The notes beneath the pieces are model-generated. The model was not told the DNA's origin. It searched no databases and saw only the letters and a program-made list of their open reading frames with translations. 64,000 nt of DNA, taken from the NCBI RefSeq assembly GCF_009905375.1, contig NW_027418159.1, positions 1-64,000 of the forward strand, written 5' to 3'. The stretch's first letter is position 1; every line of letters begins with the position of its first letter. The stretch comes from Apium graveolens. Taxonomy: Eukaryota > Streptophyta > Magnoliopsida > Apiales > Apiaceae. Shown here piece by piece: positions 35,332 through 47,261 of this stretch. Position numbers and translations under genes: made by a program.

Positions 35332-35805
35332 TGTTGTGGGTATGAAGTTGCAGAGAAAAGTTGGAGAAGAAGAGTAAAAGCTTTTGAAAATTCAAGAAAG
35401 CGTAAAGTGAAAATAAGAAATCAAAAGGGCTTTTATACTTTCTCAAATTAAAACATATAGCAAATGATTAAACAATATTTTGGGTAAATTACAACCGTTT
35501 AAGAATTAAGGAAAAACTATAGGTATTCTAAAAAACTACCCGTTAATACATATACATACAGCTGTATACATGTATCAACGGATAAGAAAATAGAATCAAC
35601 GGTTGTGATTCACTTGAATCCACTGATGTGACACTTCAAACGGATAAGGTAAACTGTCATCCGTTGAAGAGTAACACAGTTTTATCTATCGAAGGATAAA
35701 ATTTCCAGAAATGTAATTGTCTTTCAACGGATAATGGAGATCCGTTGATAGAACAACTTTGGCTTTCAACGGATAGGGAATATCCATTGATATAATAAAG
35801 TTAAC
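35332..35805 (-). other. Spacer with reiterated TCAACGGAT motif
   Basis: Noncoding stretch between pol and the additional ORF. Between 35575 and 35795 it carries about ten TCAACGGAT/ATCCGTTGA motifs, exact or with one mismatch, in both orientations, the same motif as in the LTR. Confidence 0.75.
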
Positions 35806-37716
35806 TTAAAGCCAACTTTGCTCTTGCAATAAATTCATTTCAGGCTGCATATCAAAATACAATTTGGACATCAAATTAATAATAATAAAGCATACACAGC
35901 TCACTAACCAACCTTGTGAATGTTGATTCATCAAGAGGCTAGCTAAAAATGACTGCAAATTGTTTTTCAATTGGAACAAAATGAAGTTCCACTGTACCAT
36001 TTATCACATGTTCCCTTATGAAGTGGTATTTGATGTCAATGTACTTGGTTCTTGAATGCTGCACTGGGTTTTCAGTAATGGCATGGCACTTGTCTTGTCA
36101 CAGAATATTGGAATTTTGTCAACATTTAGCCCATAGTCAAATACTTGATTCCTCATCCATAATATTTGTGCACAGCAACTACCTGCAGCAATGTACTCAG
36201 CCTCTGCTGTTGATGTAGAAATAGAATTTATGCTTCTTACTGAACCATGATACAAGCTTATTCACTAAAATTGATAGGTGCCAGTTGTACTTTTCCTGTC
36301 TATTTTGCAACCTACTAATCTGCATCTGAGTAGCCAATTAGATCAAAACCAGACTCTCTAGGGTACAAATTCCTAGATTGGAGTCCCTTTGAGATATCTG
36401 AAAATTCTTTTAATAGCAACTAAGTGAGATTCTCTAGGATCAGCTTGAAATCTAGCACAAAGACATGTAGCAAACATTATATTAGGTCTACTAGAAGTTA
36501 AATATAGAAGTGAACCAACCATGCCTCTATAGCTTATAATGTCCACAGACTTTTCAGCCTTGTTTAATTCAAGCTTAGTGGCAGTGGCCATAGTAGTTTT
36601 TTGCAGATGAACATTCCATTAAGTCAACTTCTTTAAAGATCATAAATATATTTAGTTTGACTAATGAAAATTCCACACCACTAACTTGTTTACTTGTAAA
36701 CCAAGAAAATAAGTTAGCTCTCCCATCATGCTCATTTCATATTTACTTTGCATTAAATTAGCAAACTTTTTACAAAGTTTATCATCTGTAGAACCAAATA
36801 TAATATCATCTACATAAATTTGAACAAGTATTGTAGAGCCATTAGAATTTCTAAAGAAAAGAGTTTGGTCAACAGTACCTCTAGTGAAGTGATTAGCTAG
36901 AAGAAATTTTGACAAAGTCTCATACCAGGCTCTAGGTGCTTGCTTTAGTCCATAGAGTGCTTTCAACAGATAATACACATGGTCTGGAAAATTTGGATCT
37001 TCAAACCCTGGAGGTTGACCCACATAGACTTCTTCCTCCAATTCTCCATTCAGAATGCACTCTTGATATCCATTTGATAGGCTTTGAAATTGGCATGGCC
37101 TGCATAGGCTAGAAAAATTCTGATGGCTTCAAGTCTTGCAACAGGAGCAAATGTCTCATCAAATCTATTCCCTCTTGTTGCGAGTAGCCCTTAACAACCA
37201 ATCTAGCTTTATTCCTTATAACAATGCCATTTTCATTTATCTTGTTTCTGAACACACATTTTGTGTCAATAGAACTCTTGTTATTTGGCTTGGGGTACCA
37301 GCTTCCATACTTGTTCCTCTCAAATTGGATTACTTCTCTTGCATTGCTAAAATCCAATCTGGATCCAATAGAGCTTCTTCCACTCTCTTAGGTTCCTCCT
37401 GTGATAGAAACTATTGTATAGACATTCATCTTGAGTAGCCCTTCTTGTTTGCACTTTAGATGTTGCATCACCAATGATAAGTTCAAAGGGATGACTCTTG
37501 GTCCATTTCCTTTGAGGTGGTAGATTAGCTCTAGATGAGGTGGCCTCAGTATTGTCATGATGTGAGATAGAGTGTTGATTAGTTGAGATTCCCCTGAGTT
37601 GGTCCTTTGCAGGGAACTAGGAGTTCTATCAACTGATGATCTAATTTGATTATCCGTTGATGAACTATGAATCAACGGATGCTCTATTATGTACTTCAAC
37701 GGATGATGCACTTTTG
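35806..37716 (-). pseudogene. pol: Element E pol remnant, copy 1 (linker-RT-RH)
   Basis: Same region as 61835-63682 but with several extra indels. The RT core survives in pieces: [32 protein letters not shown] and YVDDIIFG in 37041-36661, [13 protein letters not shown] in 36591-36373, and RNase [12 protein letters not shown] in 36255-36016. The integrase-RT linker (37388-37716) is cut by copia D at 37717. Many differences from copy 2 are one-base indels, which may be decay or unpolished sequence. Confidence 0.85.
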
Positions 37717-39287
37717 TGAAAGAGATATGTCCTAAGTCCAATCACGTATGAGGATTTAGGAATAACTTTTATGTAATCTGTTTTGATTTCATTTATATTA
37801 ATAAAAGACTTGTTTTGTTTTTTATTACGGGCTCTATCTATTTAAGTGTTTAAATAAGATATACCATAGTTTAGAGTAAAGCTTTTATGGATTATGATGA
37901 GATCATAATAGTGAGACCTAAAGATGATACTCTAAACTTAATAGTTCCTGGTCATAGGATTACTAACTGGTAATTAATAATCCGCAAAGATTGGTACATA
38001 CTATGCTTGCTCCCTTCAGGAGGATGTCTGTTCTCATAGGCATTTATGTGGTGACACTATAGCTAGTATGTAGGTGCTTATTATAGAATAAGTTCACTGA
38101 ACATGACTCGCACAGCTGAACAACTGATGGAGTTCACTCACGTGTCAGCAGTTGTTCACATAGTGATAGTTGTACAAGTATCCTTAGACTTGAGGTCATC
38201 ATAGTCATCTTGTGTACACTGAACTATGCTTTGGTTTAGTTCTTAGTCTCCAGGGACAATTATTAGGGCTCTACTGGGTATAGGAATTTGTACATGAAGA
38301 TAGTGTATGATCAATAAAGCATCTACCCCTTCCAGTGAAGGAAGAGAATGTTCTAAGCTGATCCACTTATGCTAGTTCAGGAATCTCTGGCCAGAGTGAA
38401 TGAAATTAGAAAGGAGTTTCTAATTTACATAGAACTGAGCATAGTGAATGGAAAAAGCAAATGATTAAATTAGATAGGCTTGACACAAGATCCATGCCTT
38501 GTATTTAATCAGGACATTGGTGGGTAGAAGGAGTTAATTGTACGGTAACTATTCACTGACAGGTTCTTGGTATTCTAAGCAGTGAATTCATATTATCCGG
38601 ATAGTCGCGATATGGTGAGAAGCATCACTCACGATGTAGAATAAATATAATTAATCAGATAATTATATTTAGTGAATTTTAATATTCATATAAATAATTA
38701 ATAAAAGTTTATTATTATTTATTTCTACTACTGGCATAATATTGAACCTACAGGGTCACACCATAAAAGAATATTTCCTTTGATGAATAATGAGAGAGAG
38801 AATTATTTTTTCTAAATAGTTAAGAAAAAGGAATAATGATTAAATAGTTTTAATTATTATTAAAGCATTTTATGAAGATAAAATGTGGGTGTTAAAATAT
38901 ATAAAGATATATTATAAAACCCTAGGAGAGTCCTATAAATAGAATGAGATGGATGGCTCATTTGACAAGACACACAATTTTGGTTTTGTGAAAACCCTAG
39001 CCTCCATCTTCTTCTTCTCTCTCTCTCCCAAAACTCCATTTTTATAAAAGCTTAGTTTTATAAAAAGGTTCATCGAAGAGGATCGTTCTTGGTGGATACC
39101 GGGTAGAGTGCTTCACACACTGAGGAGCAACTGCTAGCACTCCAATTTTATAAAGCTTCGATTCACGAGGTATGGTTTCGATTCCTCAGTTTTTCCCTTT
39201 TATATGTTTTTTATATGTGCGGTATAATGGTTTTTTTACGGAATAATTGTTATTTCAACGCTTCGCTCAATCCGTAAATGTCCTTCA
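37717..39287 (+). repeat. 5' LTR of copia D (1,571 bp)
   Basis: TGAAAGAGATATGTCC start and ...GTCCTTCA end, followed by T and the PBS. It is clearly more diverged than the B and 49178 LTRs, which resemble each other. A CCTATAAATAGAATG box at ~38930 is the likely TATA element, and the transcript would start about 30 bp later. Confidence 0.92.
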
Positions 39288-39288
39288 T

Positions 39289-39300
39289 TGGCATCAGAGC
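39289..39300 (+). other. Primer-binding site of copia D
   Basis: TGGCATCAGAGC, one mismatch from the usual TGGTATCAGAGC site for initiator tRNA-Met. Confidence 0.85.
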
Positions 39301-41252
39301 ATAGGTTTCTGCATATAGAGATTCATATAAAAAATTTCAGATTTTTTAATGGCATGTATGGATTTATTATGATTTTGCAAGTTTATTTGGATTAATTATG
39401 AATTAATTCGAAACAATTTTTGCATGAGATTTTGACTACTGATCTGGGTTCTACAAGTGTTGTAGATCATCTAGATATTTTTTTCATAATTTTGTGATGT
39501 GTAGATTATTTGTTATGAATTTTTTAAAATTGTTTTAATTAAAATTCATAAAATAATTATGCATGTGAATAATTATGATTAAAATTTGCACAAGGACCCA
39601 TGGCTGATTTGGTATTTTTCTGCTACTCCCTGATTTAAGAAATCATATTATTTTGATTTTTATTAATTTATTAATTAACTGTTAATTAATTTATTAATAA
39701 TAAAATTAAAATAATAAAAAATATTAATAAGAGTTATTAATATGGGAGTAAAGGGAAAGGGGGGTTACATCTCCTAAATTGAAACAGCAGCAGAAAGGCA
39801 ACAGGCATTAGCAGGAAGAAGAAACAGAAATAAAAAAAACCTGCTGCGGCTGTGCAGGCGCGTGCGCTGCACGCGGGGAAGGGGTGAGTTGCGCATTCCG
39901 TGAATGTGTTACACACTGTTGTGGATTTACGGAATGCGTTACACGCGTAAATGGCTCAACAGTGTTGTAACGCATTACGTACATGCGTTACAGCCCGTAT
40001 GTCCACATTAAATTTGATTTTTTGGGAGTTTCGTAACTCCATTTTGGGCGTGCAATATATCGTTGGATTCGTTTTTCCGAGACGGATCTAATGGAGTGGT
40101 CAAATATTTTTTATATAAAAGTTTTGAACTTTTTATATTCCCGAAAGTGTTTTAAAGCTTGTTTTAATTGTTTTAATTGCTTTTAAATGCTATAATAAAT
40201 CCATACATCAATATATCAATGTGTGACATGATATTATTTGCATGCTTACTTGTTTATTTATTTTTATATATGAGATATGAGATATATGCCTGTGTTTACC
40301 ATGCGATGATAGATTTAGGTGAACTTAAATCAATATAAGGCGTGCTCTAGAAAATCTAGAATAGAAATCGTTTCTTGCCTTGACAATAATATATGAATAC
40401 AATCATGAGATTCTTGTGTTTATGAAACACGTAATTAAATATGAATTTTCAATTTTGAGAGAAAGGATGATTCTGTCAACAACAGATTTCTATCTGTAAG
40501 AAAGGGTTATTAAGTGACGCCTCTTGACAATGCTCCACCCGATCTGGGAATCATCTGATTATCGATTATTGATTTGAAATATTTAATTTAAAAGGAAGAA
40601 TCTCTTTATAATATGATTATGATTGTAACGTAATATAATCCCTCTAAAATTAAATAATATCAAGTAGTAATTGGCCAATGATACAACGGGCTTGTGTCGG
40701 TCATAGCCTTCCAACATGATAGAAAGTGGTTCTTATTTTAAATCATTGTCGTTTCGTGCTACAGCCGAGGGCTTTGATTTTGAAATAAGAAATACTTGTC
40801 TATTACATAGAGATGTGTACATTGAATTAGAATCTAAAGGTCGTTACGTGCCACAGCCGTGGGCCGTTGGAGACTGATTCAATTGTACAGAATGTTGGGT
40901 TAGACTTGACTTAGAATATTGAGTTTGTCGTGCCAAAGCCGTGACTCAAGTATTCAAGAGGCTAAAGTTTGATTAGGGAATAACATAAGATGTAATTGAC
41001 AAGAGTTGTCTGCCTATTGAACATTACATGGCGGTTCGTGCCACAGCCGAGGTTGTGTGATGGAATGTAGGATCCCTATTCCCACTAGCATTATGAATGC
41101 TTAATTTTTCACGTAGGGGGTTTAATAAATTAGATAAACTAGTGGGAGCCACTTATGAATAAAGACCCGATTCATATAGTGTTTTGAAATGAAATTGAAT
41201 ATTTGCTAAGTGTTGTTATGTGTTTATCATTTACAGATTTATTATATACGTT
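39301..41252 (+). other. Copia D untranslated leader
   Basis: Noncoding. It holds the same GTAACGCATT/AATGCGTTACA inverted motifs (39890-40000) and CGTGC(T/C)ACAGCCG(A/T)GG repeats (40755, 40848, 40930, 41038) as B's leader, in matching order. Confidence 0.6.
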
Positions 41253-42101
41253 ATGTCTTCTGCACTATCACTCCGGAGTATACTAGATGCTCACAAGTTG
41301 ACTGGTCCTAATTTTGCTGACTGGCTTCGAAACTTAAGAATTGTTCTCAGGGTGGAGAGCTGAAATATGTGCTTGACTCATCTAAGCCTACTGAACCTGC
41401 TAACGATGCACATAATGATGAACATGTTGTGTATCGTAAGTGGATAGATGATGCAAATGTTGCTCAATGCATCATGCTAGCTTCCATGAACATTGAGCTA
41501 CAGAAGCAACATGAGCATATGGATGCTCACACTATCCTAATGCATCTACAAGAGTTGTATGATGTGGCGGGGAGGACAGATCGATATGAGATATCGAAGG
41601 AGCTGTTCGGTTGTAGGATGTCTGAGGGATCATTTGAATGACCATGTACTTAAGATGATCAATTTGATTGAACGTTTTGGACATCTTGGTTTTGCCATGG
41701 ATGGGGAGCTGAGCCAAGACTTGGTCTTGCAATCACTTCCGGGTTCGTTTTCGCAGTTTGTTGTGAACTTTCACATGAATAAGCTGGATGTCAGCCTGGC
41801 TGAACTCCACAACATGTTGAAGACTGCGGAATCGAATTTTCCCCCTAAGAAGAGTTTTGTTCTTCTAATTGGTGAAGGTTCCAATCCTAAGAAAAGGAAG
41901 AGGAACCCTTCCAAGAAGAAGAAAGTAGGTGAAGAAAAGCCGGTTCCACCAAAAGCTGAAGACCCCAAGAGCAAAGTTGTTTGCTTTCACTGTAACAAGG
42001 TGGGGCACTGGAAGAGGAACTGCAAGGTTTACCTTGCAGAGTTGAAGAAGAAGAAGGGGAGTGAGACTACCACTTCTGATTCAGGTATGTTCATGATATA
42101 A
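41253..42101 (+). pseudogene. gag: Copia D gag (two frameshifts, stop)
   Basis: Starts at the ATG at 41253 (MSSALSLRSILDAHKLTG). Frame breaks fall at ~41350 (after VLRVE) and ~41630 (after CRMSEGS). The C-terminal frame 41640-42101 keeps the basic NPKKRKRNPSKKKKV stretch and an intact CCHC knuckle CFHCNKVGHWKRNC. Where copia B has a GAA codon the gag frame here ends in TAA, which separates it from the protease. Confidence 0.88.
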
Positions 42102-42275
42102 ATGAATATGTCATTAAGTCAAATTTCTACTTGGGTATTAGATACCGCCTGTGGTTCTTACATCTGCAATTCGTTGCAGGGACTAAGGAGAAGTAGGACT
42201 CTTGAGGAAGAGGAGGTGATTCTACTGATGGGAAATGGAGCAAGAGTTGTTGTTGAAGATGTAGGATCTTTTATA
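42102..42275 (+). pseudogene. Copia D protease fragment
   Basis: WVLDTACGSYICNS contains the copia aspartic protease DT(A/G)-type active-site triad region. It continues to VVVEDVGSF, then the element is cut at ~42275 by the junction with Tekay-like sequence. Confidence 0.75.
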
Positions 42276-42811
42276 CTAAGGGCATTAGCCACCATTTTGG
42301 CTTTCCCTGGATGATAAAGAATCTCATAATCGTAATCCTTGATTAGCTCTAACCACATTCTCTGGCGCATGTTGAGCTCTTTCTACGTGAAAATGTACTA
42401 GAGCACTTATGGCTTATGTAAATCTCGCACTTCTCTCCATACAAGTAGTGCCTCAAATCTTTAGGGCAAAACTATTGCCATGAGCCCAAGCTCATGGGTG
42501 GGGATATCGAATTTTATATTTCCTTAATTGTCTTGACGCGTACGCGATTACCTTGTTGTGCTGTATAAGAAGCACCCTAATTCCTTAAGCGAAGCGTCAC
42601 TATAATTCACAAAATCTCCTTTTTCATCCGGCAACGCCAACATAGGGGCCGCCACCAACCTTTGCTTTAGTTCTTAAAAGCTTTTCTCGCATTTCTCTGT
42701 CCATTCAAACTTCTCAGTCATACGAGTAAGCCGCGTTAAAGGGGTTACTATCTTTACGAACTTGAACGAACCTCCGGTAGTAATCGGCCAATCCTACCTC
42801 TGGTAGTCGCC
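42276..42811 (-). pseudogene. pol: Gypsy RT/RNase H fragment
   Basis: Minus-strand frames contain a GLADYYRRFV-like RT end (~42800), a WT-like EKFE block region (~42690), and the RNase H end KELNMRQRMWLELIKDYD...YHPGKA (42370-42275). Several frameshifts. It joins directly to gag/leader sequence at ~42811, so protease and most of RT were deleted. Confidence 0.8.
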
Positions 42812-43221
42812 CTAACCATATTCATCAATTCCTCAGTGGTCCTTTATTTATTCTTGTCAGGATCCTCCACGGGATTCTTCTCAGCAACAATCCCTTCTAG
42901 GACAACATCCTCAACCGCTACATCCTCAATATGAACATCATCCGGTCCCGCGTTAGGACGCTCTATCGGATCCATAATCTGATCTCCAATAAGTAATAAA
43001 ACATCATCGCGTTGTTGCTCCTCAACCTCAGGGTTCGGAGTCCCGCTACCATATACGATAACGAACTACGCTTCCATCACGATATTTATAAGGGTTCCCA
43101 TAAGGGTTCTAACTGTCAATACTACGTTAGGTAGTCCGACTATGAACTTGGCAAAAGTTCTTATTATCTTAGTGAACTTATTATTTTAACGTCATACCAT
43201 CTCTGAGGTTTATAACGCTTA
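42812..43221 (-). pseudogene. gag: Gypsy leader and gag-start fragment
   Basis: Lies just downstream of the PBS on the minus strand. It contains short Glu/Pro-rich open segments typical of a gag start but no recognisable capsid motif. The deletion to RT begins at ~42811. Confidence 0.45.
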
Positions 43222-43233
43222 GCTCTGATACCA
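43222..43233 (-). other. Primer-binding site of Tekay-like element
   Basis: TGGTATCAGAGC on the minus strand, four bases after the LTR end TGTTACA. Confidence 0.9.
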
Positions 43234-44418
43234 TTTCTGTAACACCCCCAAATCCGGGGTCGGGGATTCAGGTTGTCACGAGTTCCATTTCACTTATCAA
43301 TACTTAATCTTAACAGTCAACCAACTAATGCGTATTGTGACCCCAAATATACACACACACACCACAAGTTATAGTCTCAGAGATGAATACCAAAAATAAC
43401 ACAAGTCATTTTATTCCACATTTATAAACCATTTCACCATAAAAAAGGTTTGTGAATAATTTACATATTCTTTGCCATTATTACAATTCATAAATATACA
43501 TAAGTCTGGCACAACAAAAGTTGAAAGCCAAGCCTACTGGTAGCTCCTACCTCAGCTACAACGGCATCAACGCCTACAGGAAACTGCGGAACGTTTCCTA
43601 ACCGCTCACGAATTGGGAGCTTGATCCTGTTCATCTTGTCTATCTGTTGTTGTGTGATGAAAGAAGAAAGCAAGGGTGAGCAACAAGCCCACCGAAATAA
43701 TATGTATAATAATTAACAATATATGAGCATCTTCATAGTACTCATGAAAGTCTTGGTCAAAAAGAAATGAACCAAGTTTGTTATCTTAACGCGACCAAGT
43801 CGCAAAATATTCAGTATATATACATATACTTTTCACAATCTTTGAAATCCTCTGACATGTATAATATACACAGAGTTCCAGTTTATAATTGTATAAAAAT
43901 ATCGTTGCAAGGTGATCTCATATATCTAACCTTGTCTCAACGTTTTTCTGAAAATCTTTGACATGCATAAGATAATCATTTACTAGATATAAGTTTAAAA
44001 GATGAAGTTACAAGATACTCCAATATACTTATATCTTTTCCAAATACTACTTGAACTACCACCGTTCAAGTTATAATCAGTTTCAAAAGTTCATCACACT
44101 GATGAGACTACAAGATAAGACTTGAATAGATTCAATCTTTGAAATATCATTTGAAAGAAATGAAGTTACGAGATACTTCATTAAGTCCCGATATATATAT
44201 ATACACCTATATATATATACATTTCATACACTCCTCGAAAACCTCTGTTATAAAATTATAAACAGAGTTGCAATATCCAATGAATTTGGAAAGGAGAAAA
44301 CCTTGGCATAAACCTGATATCTTGCTGATCAGGAAAAGATACCAATAAGTAACCTTTTCTACTAGTAGATGGACGAATTCCCCACTGGTCATCACCCTGG
44401 CCACATTAGGACCTATGC

Positions 44419-44508
44419 TGGACTGCCACTCAGCCACTTACGCATTGATGGACTCCTACTGAGCCACTTACACTTTCATGGACGCCCACTGAGCCCATGT
44501 TGCTTATG
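44419..44508. repeat. 30-bp minisatellite in Tekay LTR
   Basis: Three head-to-tail units, each beginning TGGAC(T/G) and containing CTGAGCC(A) or CTCAGCCA. Confidence 0.85.
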
Positions 44509-45002
44509 CCGACTCAAATAGATGAACTTACTTCCCGAACGATGGGCAAGTAATCAAGATGTTTTCTCAAAATAGCAACCTCGTTGTGAATGTAAAATAC
44601 ACCACTGAGCCGGATCCCTCAGGTTTTGAGCGAGTATTTAAATCCCCTTCGAAAGGAAGATCTTAAATATAAAAATGAGTTTTGGGTTCCGCTCTAACTT
44701 TTAAAAATCATTTTGAAGACTCGAAAACATTTTTAAGAATGTTTGGAGTAATGCTGATTTAATGAAATAAATCAGTCCCGATATATTAGAAAATATCTGA
44801 ATATTATTATTTAAATAATATTCCCATAAAGGATAATCTCTATAAAAATAATTGAAGTAGAAGTTTTAAAACTCATACTTGAAATGAATAATAAATAACC
44901 AAAGATATACATATACGAAAGTACGATCTTTATTTGAATAATCAAAATAAGTTTGATTATCGAAACATTATTCTTTAATAAAATAAAGAATATTATTTAA
45001 CA

Positions 45003-45114
45003 AAATAAGCGGAGTCATAAGTCCTCGAATGAATATTCAAATTAATATTCATTAAATAAAATAAACGGAGTCATAAGTCCTCGAATGAATATTCAAAATA
45101 ATATTCATTAATTA
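45003..45114. repeat. 56-bp tandem duplication in Tekay LTR
   Basis: Two adjacent units with AAATAA(G/A)CGGAGTCATAAG and TCCTCGAATGAATATTCAAA. About three differences between them. Confidence 0.9.
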
Positions 45115-47242
45115 AAATAAAGTTTTCGAATAAACCTTATTCGATTAATAGTTTTGAAAAATATCTATATATACATATATATATAATATACTTGGGAACA
45201 TCGACTCCCGGTTTTAGAAAATGTTCGCCTTTGGGTCCCCTATACTAAGGGTATACGCAATTACTGCTTATCTCTAGCATAGGTATTATGCAACTTATAA
45301 GTATTTGAATCAACAGTTAGATATCAAGATTACGAAATAGACATGCATATATACCATATCACATGCTCCAATATATCGCAAGATTTGCTAATAACAATCA
45401 TGCACTTATCACAAGATAATGCATATACATATATTTACATCACAACAACAGTATAACGGGTAGAAAACTTGCCTGAGCGACTGGGGGTGGTAAAAGGCCT
45501 GGGACGAGCCTGGTAACCTATAAACAATATATAAGTTAGAATTAAACCAAAGTCGCTTAAGAATCTATACTTTAACCAACTAGACTCTAACGCTCGCTTC
45601 TGCGCTTAACGATTCACTTAAGTCGCTCGAGTACCCTCGGCTCCACCATTTTTAATAAATTAACCATTACGAATTTTAAGGCGATTCTTTCACGAGTACT
45701 TTACCAACTTCCTAATCCACATTAAATAATTGTTTTGTAATCCAATTAGTCTTTTAGGGGCCTTAACCAAGGTTTCAAAGTAAGACGAGGGGTAATGGTC
45801 CGTTCGCGAAACGCCGTTACTTAAAACGGCCGTTTCTCCTAAACCGTACATCGGATTCAAGCGAATCACATATCAAAACGAAGCTTGTAACATGAACTAT
45901 CTAATCATGGTAATGGTCAAAAACTAACAGTGAATTCACTGGTCCTGATGTTAAGAACAAAAGCAGTCTAAGGTAAATCGGGCATTACGACGACTATGTT
46001 TACGCGATTACCAAATTTGTACAACTCCAAATCAATCACCAACCAACTCATAACCATCAATACAACAAAACTTCACATAAACCATACCACATCAGTCCAT
46101 AAACTCCAAGTTTTTCAACTCAAAAACCACAATCAAGACCTATGAACTATAATCAAGCTTCAATTACCAAAACACTTCCAAATCAACCAAACTACTAATA
46201 ATCACAATCTATGCTTCTCATTTCACAAAACCAACCATTAAACTTACTAATAAATAAATTAAAGGCTAGGGTTTGAAGTTTATACCTTCCTTGGGAGGTG
46301 TTAAGTTGCTAGGAAGCCTTAGGGAGCCTCCTATAAGCTTGATCTTTCCAAAGAAATCAAGAACACAAAGTTAGGCTTTGAAGTTTCTAAAAGTCCGATT
46401 GAAAGAACTGTAAAAATGAGGGTCTTACCATGCTTATTTGGACGAGACTTGTGAACAAGAGTTGTAGGCCATCTCAATACCTTTCCAACGAGCTATAGAA
46501 CACAACATTTGAGTGAGAAATGAAGGAGATACAGTAGTTTTAATGTGCTGGTTCTGTTTTGGCCGAGAGCAATGGAAATGGGGGAGGAAATGCTTTTGCT
46601 TTCTTGTGTTGGTGGAATAATGTGGTGGATAATGATGGGTTGTCTTGATATTTGCTAGGTTAATAATAAACAAAGGAGTTAGTGGAAGATGATCTCATCA
46701 TTTGCCATGTGTTGGTGATTTGTGGTGAGATGAGATCATCCCTAGTTAACTAGATAAGTAACTAGCCATTCCTTCCTAACTATCACTTGGTTTCTTGTTT
46801 GATCAACCATCCACTTGCCTTGCCACTTGCAAAGGTATTTACAAGAGTCATTATTATTTCTTTGTCCGGTTATCACTCAATCTCGTTGATCGTTTGGTTA
46901 AATACCTTAATAGTTTTTTGATAAAATCTTCTTGGTATTTTTAATACCTAAGTTAATTCTCCTTTATAATCCTTGAATTTAAAATCCTTCATCTTAATAT
47001 TAATTCCTAAAATCCCTTAATGTCTGTTGGAAATCTCGGGGAAAAATAAAAGTGCTCGTTTTCGAAATCCGACGGCTTTTGCATACACTTATTTTCTTTA
47101 TGGAATACTAATACGATCTTAGAATTTCCATAACAGTACTCCTATATATCGTGGTCTGATAATTTTTATTAATCAGCATTGTCAGCAAAAGTTACTATTC
47201 ATCCGGGTTTCAAAAATTTCCAAAAAAATTGGGGTTATTACA

Positions 47243-47261
47243 GTCTCCCCTCCTTAAAAGG
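47243..47261 (-). other. Polypurine tract of Tekay-like element
   Basis: CCTTTTAAGGAGGGGAGAC on the minus strand, directly upstream of TGTAATAACCCC. It proves that sequence to the right is a 3' interior end. Confidence 0.9.

Larger units (their letters stand above)
28192..37716 (-). mobile_element. SIRE-like copia element E, first copy (nested, broken)
   Basis: Minus-strand element with 3' LTR 28192-32734 (split by solo LTR F), PPT at ~32735-32750, an additional ORF region 33082-35331, and RNase H/RT 35806-37357. A piece of the integrase-RT linker is interrupted at 37717 by copia D. The 5' LTR, gag, protease and integrase core are not in the window. TCAGT (28187-28191) before the LTR is the expected 5-bp target duplication site, and the uninterrupted site exists in Tat copy 1 at ~12195-12205. 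Assignment to SIRE rests on the large ORF between pol and 3' LTR and on RT wording. Confidence 0.85.
22857..38031 (+). repeat. Segmental duplication, unit 1 (15.2 kb)
   Basis: Nearly identical to 48813-64000 in direct orientation. It covers the copia LTR, G-box segment, Tat antisense ORF, SIRE-like element E with nested solo LTR F, and the first 315 bp of copia D. Sequence left of 22857 (copia B leader) is not shared. The right limit is set by the window end, so the true unit is at least this long. By eye, most differences are single substitutions and one-base indels, with a few patch replacements. Confidence 0.95.
37717..42275 (+). mobile_element. Copia element D, truncated, inserted in E
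   Basis: Plus-strand relative of element B: 5' LTR 37717-39287, PBS 39289-39300, a long leader, gag 41253-42101 with frameshifts, and a protease start with a DTACGSY active-site motif (~42150). It ends near 42275, where it joins minus-strand Tekay-like sequence. No 3' LTR is present. It split the pol of E. With B it forms inverted copies more than 4 kb long, separated by about 12.8 kb. Confidence 0.88.
43238..47242 (-). repeat. Tekay-like LTR, complete (4,005 bp)
   Basis: Bounded by TGTAATAACCCC (minus-strand start at 47242) and GGGGGTGTTACA (end at 43238). Internal repeats are a ~30-bp unit TGGACTCCTACTGAGCCAC repeated three times (44419-44508) and a 56-bp direct repeat with CGGAGTCATAAGTCCTCGAA (45003-45114). 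Bases 45787-47242 recur at 1-1427. The ORFs in it are small and not conserved. A 4 kb LTR is long but usual in this clade. Confidence 0.9.
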
